From Podila epigama (taxonomy: Eukaryota > Mortierellomycota > Mortierellomycetes > Mortierellales > Mortierellaceae), in NCBI GenBank assembly GCA_015679605.1, contig JAAAVE010000026.1, positions 1 to 19,994 of the forward strand: 19,994 bases of DNA, read 5' to 3'. The position numbers and the translations under genes were made by a program. Shown piece after piece: positions 10,978 to 19,994 of this stretch (the first letter of the stretch is position 1; every line of letters begins with the position of its first letter). The notes under the pieces were generated by a model. That model did no database searches and was not told where the DNA came from. It was given only the letters and a program-made list of their open reading frames with translations.

Positions 10978-11423
10978 AACTTCAGATGTTGACTCTAAAG
11001 TTTTGCACATTCTTGTTTGGTTGTCTCTGACCTGTCACTTTCTGTATACCTTGCCATGTCTTTTTTTTTGACCTTTTCCACCCATGTTGTCTTACACTTC
11101 ACTACCACCTTCGCGCTTTTCATCAAAACCATCCGCACGCAATGGGTATGCATTTCCCATGCAGTCTTCCAAGCTCGTAATCGTTGATATGTAACGATAA
11201 GTCGTCATGATTCACAAGAAGGCACGATATTTGACAGTATTATTTTTTTATCCTCCTGGATCAAAAACTGAATACCGTTGCGCGTGCAAACAGAGGTCCA
11301 TCACGCCTCACGAAAATATTCCTTGCGACTGTCTAGAAGGCATTGTATTGTGCTGTATTGGCTACTATGGGGTCCTATGCAGTGTTACAGGGTTGCAGGG
11401 CTGTCTGGTAGAGGTGTAGCCGA
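10978..11423. other. Region between tRNA-Leu and EMC7, no further gene
   Basis: About 450 bp that serves as the 3' flank of EMC7 and the 5' flank of the tRNA, both on the minus strand. It has a short T run near 11060-11068 and a plus-strand frame with no recognisable protein features. I see nothing else here. Confidence 0.55.
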
Positions 11424-12836
11424 TTATTGTTTTTTCTTGGACGAAAGGGTGGACTGTTGCGAACCTCCTCCAGTCGAGAATTTTGCCAAGGTTTCAGCAA
11501 GATCGGGCATCTCAAAGTTGGGCATCTGTGGCGCATCCTGACCCTGGAGTTCCTCCATGGCTTCGGGATCTAGGGTTATGCAATCATCGAGGTGGTAAAG
11601 GTCAGTATTGATGATTCAAAAAAGCGGCAAAGGTTGACGGACGACACGTTTTAGTATTCCACTTACCCATGTTGGCCAGCAGTTTAGGCATGACAAACAA
11701 CTAGAAGCAAATTGAAAGAGTGATTTTAAAGCGCAATTAGTATCCAAATAATACAATTCTGACTCTTATAGTGTTCATGGGTGTGCTGGTCATGAGGAAC
11801 GCACCATCAAAACACTGAAGCCCATCATGAGCATCATAGGGTTGGCAAAGAGACTCGAAAGCTTGAATCCTTCACGGGGCTAAGAGTCAGGCATTTCATA
11901 GACAAAAGAACCAGAAAAGGAGAAAAAAAATGTTAGCGCTCGAGGATTGTCAATCATGGCTCATGTTCAATCGAAACTCAAACAATTAGACGACGTACAA
12001 TAAAGTAGGAGATGTGGGCCTTTGGGCTGAGAGAGAGAGGGAACTGAATTTGGATGTCGTTGTTGGACCAGTCTGCTCCGTACGTGACCAAGTATGCCTT
12101 TGACTCTTTATCCGATACAACGACCTTAAGCTGTAAAGGGAGAAAAAGATACACCAAGGATCGTCAGTTCCTTTTCAGACGGACTTGTCAATCAATATGT
12201 TTTTTTTCTCTTTTCCGTCACCAAAAGAATTACCGTAGGGAAGATGTATTGGGGGCTCTGCACTTCCAAGAGATAGCTGCCTTCTGGGATATTAGGGCTA
12301 TTTTTCACCAGAGTAGCAGATCAGAGGTCAGTTCGTACGGTGCTGTCATATACGAGTGTAGTATACACTCGATGTGTACAATATAAACATAAAAAGGAGT
12401 ACATACAAGGTAAAGCGTCCATCCTTAGTCACCATGGCCGAGTATTCGCCTCCACTGAGAATAACACGAGTCTGGCTTGAGAGATCTACATGGAGGTTGA
12501 GACCAGTTCGTAAGACATCCACGCATTGTTTAACTCTCCAAAAAAAAAAAAATCAACAACAACAACAATAGTTTATGTTGCCTTGATACGGAGACTCATT
12601 TCAGACTTGTATGACATACCACGAGGATTAGCATTTTCACCATGACTGTTGAGGTTTCCTGAAATCTGGATGGCCGAGGCTAGTGAAGACATGCTGAAGA
12701 AATGATGGATGAGTTCCTGATATTTACGAAAAAGGGTGCCAAATGGGTTGCAAAAAAAAGTCGAAGAAGTTGATGACTACCAGAGGGCTGAAAGCAAAGC
12801 AGCGAGCAGGATGATTGCGCGCGATGGTGATCTCAT
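11424..12836 (-). CDS. EMC7: ER membrane protein complex subunit 7 (EMC7), 8 exons
   Basis: EMC7 is a lumenal beta-sandwich subunit of the ER membrane complex, an insertase for tail-anchored and polytopic membrane proteins. Minus-strand exons: 12781-12836, 12620-12693, 12407-12533, 12234-12297, 11999-12130, 11805-11879, 11667-11700, 11424-11569. They give 235 residues, close to human EMC7 (about 242). Exon 1 begins a signal peptide (MRSPSRAIILLAALLSAL), completed by exon 2 with a likely ASA/I cleavage near residue 26. The lumenal domain shows IQISGNLN, VTKDGRFTF, IPEGSYLLEVQSP and the linker SYFIPREGF. One membrane segment follows (about 159-184, ANPMMLMMGFSVLMLFVMPK), then DPEAMEELQ and an acidic-to-basic cytosolic tail ending SSKKKQ. 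The last part matches the family pattern NPM-x-MM...LLPK...DPE. The start was chosen because it alone gives a signal sequence in phase. Convergent with CEP104, divergent from the DHHC gene. Confidence 0.93.
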
Positions 12837-13532
12837 GATGAATGTGAATGTGAACGTGGTGTGGAAGTGTGCGATGATGAGACAGGTTGACAAAAAGTGA
12901 AGAGACCAGGCCCACAGAACCACGAAGCAAGGTCAGCGAGAAACCCTTAAGCGACGTGTAAGGTAAATTTTAAGTTGGCAGCAAACTTATTCAAAGCAAA
13001 CATTCCCACAACAAACGCGCACTTGGGACCCATGTTCACGGTCACCATGGTGGGCAAGGTCAGACTTTCGACTTGTTACCATAGTGTCTACTTGAAAATG
13101 TTTGGACATCCTGCAAAGTTTTGTTGTTATTATTACTTGACGGACTGACTGGTTTATTTTTTGCATATTATTGAGTAAGAATGCTTATCCGAAAAATATT
13201 TAAATTAAGCAACAGCGGACTCGCTCTTATTCCGCGTGTGGTCAGTCAGTCTAAAAGGGGGGTCCTTGTACGGTTCATTGCTCTTTTTTTTTTTATTAAA
13301 TCTCTCCACTCCACTCCACTCCACTCCAATCCCAATCCAATTCAATCCAATTCAATCCAATCCAATCCAATCCAATCCAATCCAATCCAAAAACACATTT
13401 CATCAATAGTCTTGTTCCTCACACTTTGCAACAGCAATTGAACTCTGTGTGTGCGTCGAGCACCCTCATCCAAGACGCTCCAACATCCACAACGCAACCC
13501 GAAATTCAAACAAAGAGGTCACTGGTTGTAGG
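12837..13532. other. Divergent promoter region between EMC7 and the DHHC gene
   Basis: About 700 bp that must carry the promoters of EMC7 (minus) and the palmitoyltransferase (plus). Its main structure is the pentanucleotide array at 13305-13390. Open frames here are short and translate the repeats, so none is credible. Confidence 0.7.
13305..13390. repeat. CCACT/CCAAT pentanucleotide array
   Basis: A run of CCACT units passes into TCCAA units with a few TTCAA variants. Ten exact CCAAT pentamers on the plus strand start at 13326, 13332, 13337, 13347, 13357, 13362, 13367, 13372, 13377 and 13382. The array ends about 145 bp before the DHHC start codon. CCAAT is the core site of the HAP/NF-Y factor, so the array could act in the promoter; it may equally be a plain microsatellite. 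Confidence 0.85.
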
Positions 13533-15789
13533 ATGAATGCGCAAGTCACTGCTCCTGGCCAGGACCACCATCCTAAGTCATACGTTACTCATTCAGTGAG
13601 CACAGCGCAAGAAACGGGCGCTCAACACCTGCAACAGGAGCCCACGCCTACAGCCGGTGCCAGTTCATTTGCCAGTTCCGACAATATCAACGCTAGCGCC
13701 AACGGTGACTCTCTGGACCCTGCACGACCCTCACTATCATCCGAAGTGCTACCACTTGCTGAATTCTTGGCCCGGTCAGTTTCACCACCACAGTCTGAGC
13801 AAGAGTCGCATGGGTCCAAGTATATATCAACTTCAGGACTGGGACCACCATCTTATCAACAGGGACAACAGCAACAACAGCAACAAGAGCAACAACAAGA
13901 ACAAGAACAAGATGAGCAACGCGGAAACAATAGCAACCGCCGCAGATACAGTCCTCCACCGACACCACCAATACCGGCCCAGATGCTTTCAAATCAGATT
14001 GGTAGAATTCCTATCACATCGGCAACCGGTGAATTCACAGGTTTTCAGCACTACTCATCATATACTAAAGACTCTTTCGCTCTTCAAGAAGAAAGTGGTC
14101 TTCGTGAGGATGAACACATACCAACGCTCGTCCTGCCAACGACTGCTGTCACCCCGAGCGCAGGTCGAAGGACGCCTCAGGGGACCATGTCGGACGCTGG
14201 GGCAATGGGACATGGACAGGACTACGACGAAGACGAATACTTGCATCAAGGACGTGCTCTCCGCAATTACAAAATCTTTCCAGGTCGCAATGTCTTTTTC
14301 TGTCATGGCCGGATCATGACCAGCCGTGATTTTCCCGCCTTTGTGATCGCCTTGTTTATGCTTCTTACACCTACTGGACTTTTTCACGGATTCACGTAAG
14401 CGTTTAGCAAGTTGTTCGATAGAGATTTTTCTTTGTTATCCACTCCACCAAGGACAGACCAACAGAAAGACCGACAATCAGGCAGACACAGGGCTCACAG
14501 TGTTTTTTTTTTCTCTTCTTTTTTTGTTGTTGTTGGTGACATACCTTATGCATCCGACCACCATCAGCTCGCCTTATCTGTGGCATCGGTTGAGTCCAGC
14601 TGCACCCATTGTACAGGCCTATTTGTTTATTGTGGCATTCTCGTCGATGCTAAAGACATCTTGGACAGACCCAGGCGTCATTCCAAGAGGTATTGATGGT
14701 GACCCACCTTTGGACCCACCATTGGAGCCAGACGCCCACAGCGCCTCGTTCTACCCGCTGAGTGGACTCCCACGCGTGAAGGAGGTTCAAGTGGGAGTCT
14801 ACACTATCCGTCTCAAGTATTGTGATACCTGCAAGATATACCGGCCTCCTCGCTGTAGTCATTGCCGACAGTGCGATAACTGTGTTGGTATGTACTGTTA
14901 CTGTGCCAAAATTTTCACGATGATAATATGATGGCATTAAGTAACCAAGGTTCCTTTGTCTCTTTTCTTTTCTTTTTTTCTTTTTTTTTTCTATTACTAC
15001 TACAACTACTTCTACAACTACTTCTACAACTATGAAAAAAATCATCGCGCAGAGGACGAGGATCATCATTGCATCTGGCTGAACAACTGTATAGGGCGTC
15101 GCAACTATCGCTACTTTCTCATATTCGTGTCAACGGCATCGGTCTATGCCTTTTTGACTGCAGCACTGTGTTTGACGCATCTGTTGTTACTGTTCCATGA
15201 CAGCCAGCGCAGCATGCCAGAAAGAGCAGATCAAGTATCGTTCAGCAGCGATGCCATGGCCAAGGCGCCTGTGTCCACCCTTGTCATGGTCTATGCAACG
15301 GTGATGGGCCTTGCAGTAGGATCCCTTGCCAGTTACCACCTTTGGCTAGCTACAATGAACCGAACAACACATGAGCAGGTATGTGGCAATGTGGAAATTA
15401 TAAAAGAGTGTGTGATTGTGCCTTTCCTTTGCTACTAAACCACACGGACAGATGGTTAACATTGACTCTGCATACCCGCGAGGGGATTTTTCCTTTGTTA
15501 TGTAGTTGAGTGCTTCCATGATGCGTCCATATGTTGTCGACAACCCATTTGATCGTGGCACAATTCTTGGTAATTGTGCTGCAGTCCTGTGTCGACCGCC
15601 CACCCGCAGGTATTTGATTGTCACCTATGAGTGCATTGATGTGAATTTCGCGTCCTGACTACACCCATGTCTACACTGGTTTGTAAGGCGATACTCCCTG
15701 GCATTTTGTCGTAACCGTTTTTTTTATCTTTTGATATCGTCTTTTTCCTCGATAGTTACATTCGGCGCAGAGACTATGTTGTGGCATAG
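13533..15789 (+). CDS. ERF2: Erf2-type DHHC palmitoyltransferase, 5 exons
   Basis: Protein S-acyltransferase that attaches palmitate to cysteines of substrates such as Ras at the ER/Golgi; in yeast Erf2 works with Erf4. Exons: 13533-14395, 14568-14887, 15053-15378, 15506-15609, 15756-15789, giving 548 residues. The first about 265 residues are low-complexity (Ser/Pro, an imperfect poly-Gln run with Glu near 13861-13917, acidic DYDEDEY). Then come TM1 (about 270-292), TM2 (about 305-325), the DPG motif, the Cys-rich domain CDTC...CSHC...CDNCVEDEDHHC with catalytic Cys401, WLNNCIGRRNYR, TM3, TM4 (about 471-490), the TTxE motif as TTHE, NPFDRG, and a C-terminus SYIRRRDYVVA. The last exon was chosen over reading through to TGA 15656 because its spliced tail matches fungal Erf2 ends. 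The start is the first in-frame ATG. The long N-terminal extension compared with yeast Erf2 is probably disordered. Confidence 0.9.
13861..13917 (+). repeat. Imperfect poly-Gln/Glu tract in the DHHC protein
   Basis: CAA/CAG-rich stretch coding for a Gln run interrupted by Glu, with mixed codons. It lies in the disordered N-terminal part of the palmitoyltransferase and may vary in length between strains. Confidence 0.75.
15001..15034. repeat. 12-bp tandem repeat in DHHC intron 2
   Basis: TACAACTACTTC occurs twice, followed by a partial third copy, just before the acceptor used at 15052. It is open in the downstream frame but contains none of the family motifs, so I treat it as intron. Confidence 0.7.
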
Positions 15790-15984
15790 CTTCCATTTCT
15801 CATGAATACGATTGATAGAATCACATTGCGATAATGCAAACATTACATTTATAATACCCTAATATTTCTGTAGGCAGAGCAGAGACAACATAAAAAAGGA
15901 ATTTTGACCGTCCCATCTTTTCCTTTTTCCTTTTTTTTTTTTTACTGTTCCTTTTGGTCTTCTTCCCCGTCCTGACCTCGCACA

Positions 15985-18900
15985 ATGGACAACCGTTATG
16001 GTACGTGCGCACGCTTTCTTACCGCTCACCCATTCGCCATTGACTACATGCAGCAGACATTTTATCGACATTCTACTCATTCGCTTTTTGTTTTATTTTT
16101 CCTGTCGGTTAGCAACGTACGCATTGCACACGTTGCATTGCTGGACTGTGGATGAATTGACCGCGCTCAAGGATACGATCGCGTATGTTCAGACAGTCCC
16201 ATCAATCTTGAACTTTGATTGTTTCCCGACTTGAGGTCTACTGCAATCATTTGCATCTAACTTCATTTTTTTTGATCTGCTTGGCGGATTACTCCACGCG
16301 CCACCAATTTCTAGAGACATTGCCCGGCGTCATACCTCAGAGATCACATACAATCATGAACCTGAACATATGGTACGTAGGTCAGGGACTCCATAGTCAA
16401 ACAGAAAAGAAAGGAACGAACGAGTGCTAGTTCTCACCCGAGTCTTTCTCTTTCTACAGTGTTTCTCTATAGCAGGATCGGATGCAGCCCTCCAAGAAGA
16501 AGCGTACGAGTAGCTGACTATTTAGGCTCAGAAGTGGAGCAAGAGTGAAATCTAGGCATGTGTACTGACAAGCTATGGCATTCGCACGCGACTCTGGCAT
16601 GCGTTTCTTTTTTCTTTCCTTTTGAATAGGCTGAACGAGCTGGCTGATTTGCTTGCTGCAAAGGTATTGTCCCTCACTGACGCCGTCTTGATGTATTTTT
16701 ATGCAGTGCAATGATCACGAGTGACTGACATCTCTTCCTTTGATGATGGTGCTTTACATCTTCACGTACAGATGCCCTCCAGACTGAACCTCCCCCGACT
16801 ACCATTCCCAGACGCTCACAATGCTGCAACTCGCGCCCCTGTAGTACAGACAAACGATACGTCGCTTTCGGAACTTTTGATTGACTTTTCTGAAGATACT
16901 CCCCCAGCAACAATTCAATCGGGTATCTTTATCGTCGACAACACCATCCAGGACCCATATATGATGTACTATCCGACCGCGAGCCAAAAGATAGACTTGC
17001 CAGATGTCATTGCCTCGCAGTTAGGATGTACCTCCACCATCTCACCCAATGCCAGAGTATGATACACACGCATTGTCACCTTATTGCTTGGCATGGATAC
17101 ATCATTTTGTTTGCTCGTTATCTTATACAACTCTTTCCTGCTTTTTTTTCCCGCACGCCATAGGAAATCACGATCAAAGGTTCGTCGATTGTAGACGTAA
17201 ATAGATGTCTCAAGGAGCTACAGGACATGCAGGACTACTTTCTTCGGCCCAAATATCAGACACAGAGGGTCACTCTCGTATATGGAAGCACTCGGGATCC
17301 GTTCAGAGTCATTCTCATCCCACTTTCGCGACATCGACACTTTGCGAACCATATCAAATTCTTTCCCTCGGACATGCGCCAGTTCGCAGAGCCCAGCAAG
17401 CACCTCGTGGCTATCAAGGCTTCGTATGACAGCAACGTCGGCGACTGGCTCCCCGATGAACGAATTCTTATTCCACTCGACTCGCGTCCTCAGAATAATG
17501 GCCCAGGCACCGCCAGGCAGGCACCGCAAGGAATCAGTGGACGAGTTCAGCCTATGGCTGAGCAAGGATGGGGTCAACCTGGAATCAGCCGTGGCCCAAG
17601 AGAATGGTACCATGAGTCGGACATTCCTGGGTTTGGATTTGGGTTCTCGGATGAACCCCAAAACCATCGTCGCTCGTCTAGCTCTGCTTCACAACAAGGA
17701 TGGTCATCTTCAGGACAATCATCGCGGAGGGCTGATACTGGATCCTGGCCGTCGCCAGGTCAGGCATCACGGTTATCAAATACTGGGTCTTGGCCAACTC
17801 CCGCCCCACGAACATCTCCACACAACCAGTCAAGACCGGGCTCAAGTGTTGGTATGGCAGCACCTGATAGTGGCCCCTCGGCGACCCAGTCGTCGTGGGG
17901 TCCTCCAAATCAAAGGCCGCTAACACATACAGGAGGAGGAGCTGTGCGGAAGATGGGCCAGCCCCAATGGGAAGCTCCAGCATTTGAGTCAAGGGATGAA
18001 AATGATTTTCCATCTTTGGCAGGTCCAAGTTCGAAGGCGGGAGGAAAGGCAGGAAAGGCTTCGAGGATGCCACAACTTCCACCGGTAAGACGACCAGGAG
18101 AGTCTTCATCATCGCGTCCTAATGCAAGCTCTCCAGGGCCTGTGGCGAACGAGAGTCTCATCTTTGATGATCAGGCTTTTGATTTCTTGGAGAACCGTTC
18201 TTCGTCCCCACGCGTGAATAACTCTACCGATCTATCTTTTCCAAGTCTTGATCCTGCGCAGGATCGTCATGAAGGCAAGCGTACACTCCGCGTCCTCCCT
18301 TCACAGAAGTCAGACGTTCGGGAACAAAGTACCGAGTCTTTTCTCAACAATATGCGTTCGTACAACATGGGTCGACTCACCAGAGCAATGTGGGCCGGTC
18401 TGGAAGAGCTCCGTGGCCATCGTCAAGAGATTCGTCTCATTGCGCGGCTTGGCAAGGTTGTTTATCGAGGTGATAGTGCCATCTGTGGGCGGTCTTGGGA
18501 TTATGAGGCTCTGGAAAAGGTGGTCATCAAAGACTTGGAAACCAAACCTCTGTTCTCGCCGATGTATTTATTTTTGTTCATATAATTCTTATTTGATGTT
18601 TTCTCTGTGTCAATTTTTTTTCCTTCTCCAAGCTGTTTGCAGAATGGGAATACCAACTTCTTTGTCTCTTATTGTTCTACTAGTACAACCACTACAAGCA
18701 CGCATATCAACAATATGTTTGGATTTCTTGGTCAGCCTTCAAGCGAGTCAGGGCTGTTTGAGGTTATTTGTGACACTCGCACGAACCCACAATCAAGATA
18801 TAGTCGTACGCTGATCACAGTTCCGCCCACTGTCGCCATCTTGGAGCGTGTCGTCGCACCCTGGGAGACGTATGCAGCCGTTACCTGGAATTCCATGGAT

Positions 18901-19683
18901 AAATTCACAGATTTCGAGATTGCACTCCAGGCCCGTCAAGGAATTGTTCACGACAACAAGAGTGCCCTTGGTCGAACAGATGTCAAACCTTTTGTTGCCT
19001 TCCGCAAGAGTCTCTCCATTGGGTAAGATTTAGAGTGCTCTTTTTTTTGCTGAAAGCAGAATTATCGCTATTGAAATCGGTTCAAGTGTTGTTGAGAGTG
19101 GGGACAAAAAAGTTTAACCATTCTTATTTTAATTTTTGGATCTCCTTGTAGAACGCACAACAGACATATATCCTGTCGCGAGGTTCCTGACCGACTAGAG
19201 ATCAAGAGTATCAACTATAGGGAAACACAAAGGTACACCATTGATGACAATACGGACAATACGATTCTTGTGCATACTGTTCAGGAACTGCAATGCACCC
19301 GAACCAAGGAAACCAATACAGTCACCGCACGTAGCCACCCAGCCGGCAAGGTGTGGTACGAGATTGAGGTAAGTTGGCACGCGACCATTTGTGTGTGTAT
19401 GTGTGTTTCTTTTTTGAAGTATACATCCGGGGTGCCGGGTGCCGGGTGCCGAGCGCCGAGTGGTAATGAAATATATTTGTCTATTTTGTTTTGGTGACAG
19501 GTTATGAACGAACGCATGAATCGCTTTTTCGAGACCAATCTGACGCTGACACCAGGCTTGGTGGCGGATTGGAAGGCCAGCGATTTGTTGGGCAACAACC
19601 CGGACAACTCGGAAGCGTTGGCCATGGTGGTGCGGTACATGATGCGACTGGTGGATGAGTGCCAGAACAGGCTGAAGGATTAG
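15985..19683 (+). CDS. Uncharacterised 898-residue protein with KH-like half-repeats, 10 exons
   Basis: I do not recognise a named family. Exons: 15985-16000, 16113-16182, 16315-16372, 16460-16503, 16630-16663, 16772-17056, 17164-18563, 18633-19022, 19152-19368, 19501-19683; all phases agree. Two segments follow the beta-strand/Gly/helix pattern of the end of a KH RNA-binding domain: FSIAG...EEALNELADLL (50-71) and EITIKG...VNRCLKEL (170-188). No GxxG loop is obvious, so RNA binding is inference. About 275-540 is Gly/Ser/Gln/Pro/Trp-rich and likely disordered, with a 15-residue repeat around TGSWP (346-382) and two FPSL motifs (451-454, 528-531). From about 540 to the end the sequence looks folded and mixed alpha/beta. 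Least certain are the small exons 1-5 and the donor at 18564. It lies only 195 bp after the DHHC stop on the same strand. Confidence 0.8.
17695..17814 (+). repeat. Degenerate 15-residue repeats (TGSWP type) in the unnamed protein
   Basis: Three adjacent units of about 15 codons: QQGWSSSGQSSRRAD, TGSWPSPGQASRLSN, and TGSWPTP followed by a drifted remainder. The DNA copies differ at many third positions, so the repeat is old or constrained at protein level. The region is likely disordered. Confidence 0.7.
19431..19458. repeat. GGTGCCG heptamer repeat in the last intron
   Basis: Three exact copies of GGTGCCG (19431-19451) followed by a diverged AGCGCCG unit. It is a GC-rich island inside an otherwise AT-rich intron (19369-19500) of the unnamed gene. 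Confidence 0.85.
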
Positions 19684-19994
19684 TATGCGATCCGACTGCT
19701 TATAGCATGCATGAACACTTAAAGATTTTTTTTTTAAAAAAGAAAAAGAAATATAGTCTGCTCTGTCAATGCTTTGATTACTTTGTTCTATGGCGTGTGG
19801 GCGTGTAGACGTGTAGATGATAGATGGAAAACTCTAAAAGCGGAAACCGGCCTCCTACCGCTAGACAAGACATAGTTGGAGCATCTGCATGGGCATGCAT
19901 AGAGCAGATGATCGACAACCAGCAACAGCGACCCAAAATGTTGTGGCACGCACCAAGTGTCTTCAGGCGCAGCCGTTTTTTTTTTTTTTTTTTT
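19684..19994. other. 3' flank of the unnamed gene, ending in a T run
   Basis: No coding feature seen. A T run followed by an A run lies near 19727-19750. A perfect 7-bp inverted repeat, CATCTGC (19882-19888) and GCAGATG (19904-19910), could form a hairpin with a 15-nt loop. The window ends in T19 (19976-19994), and T12 also lies near its start. Confidence 0.55.

Noticed and set aside
13305-13390. Possible CRISPR or telomere-like array
   Set aside because: Units are 5 bp with no spacers and the region is a eukaryotic promoter; it is a microsatellite.
13449-13532. Upstream extension of the DHHC protein from a GTG at 13449
   Set aside because: There is no in-frame ATG before 13533, and a GTG start is not expected in a fungal nuclear gene.
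13657-14319. A 220-codon plus-strand frame inside DHHC exon 1
   Set aside because: It is the shifted reading of the CAA-rich exon; the DHHC frame joins in phase to exons with all family motifs, this one does not.
15610-15658. Read-through end of the DHHC protein at TGA 15656
   Set aside because: Splicing at 15609/15756 gives the C-terminus SYIRRRDYVVA, which matches fungal Erf2 proteins; the read-through tail does not.
18633-18641. Alternative acceptor at GCAG (18642) for exon 8 of the unnamed gene
   Set aside because: Using it with any of the available phase-2 donors shifts the frame and meets a stop at about 18811; the AAG acceptor at 18632 keeps the long conserved-looking frame open.

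Overview
The window is nuclear DNA of a fungus with intron-rich, compact genes. I read five protein-coding genes and one tRNA. My models use 40 spliceosomal introns, all GT-AG, mostly 70-200 bp and often with T-rich 3' ends. All five spliced reading frames close exactly in multiples of three. The proteins, gene density and intron style suggest an early-diverging fungus such as Mortierellomycota or Mucoromycota. That placement is inference, and a zoosporic fungus is not excluded.

Layout: (1) 191-2412, minus: CCT6, zeta subunit of the TRiC/CCT chaperonin. Its start codon appears to be split by an intron. (2) 2413-4064: 1.65 kb between head-to-head genes, with low-complexity tracts. (3) 4065-10223, plus: a 17-exon CEP104 homologue, a microtubule-tip protein with jelly-roll, coiled coil, TOG and zinc-finger parts plus SxIP motifs. 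(4) 10224-11423: gene-free except for tRNA-Leu(AAG) on the minus strand at 10895-10977. (5) 11424-12836, minus: EMC7, a subunit of the ER membrane protein complex, with signal peptide and one membrane segment. (6) 12837-13532: divergent promoter region holding a CCAAT pentamer array. (7) 13533-15789, plus: an Erf2-type DHHC palmitoyltransferase. (8) 15985-19683, plus: an 898-residue protein I cannot name, with two KH-like half-repeats, a Gly/Ser/Trp/Pro-rich middle and a long folded C-terminal part. (9) 19684-19994: 3' flank ending in a T run.

Functional links are loose. CCT folds tubulin and actin, and CEP104 binds tubulin and EB proteins at microtubule ends, so the first divergent pair shares a cytoskeletal theme. 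EMC7 and Erf2 both act at internal membranes. I see no mobile element, CRISPR array, viral gene or defence system. The points most worth a second look are the split ATG of CCT6, a full-length CEP104 in what may be a non-flagellated fungus, the CCAAT array, and the unnamed KH-like protein.
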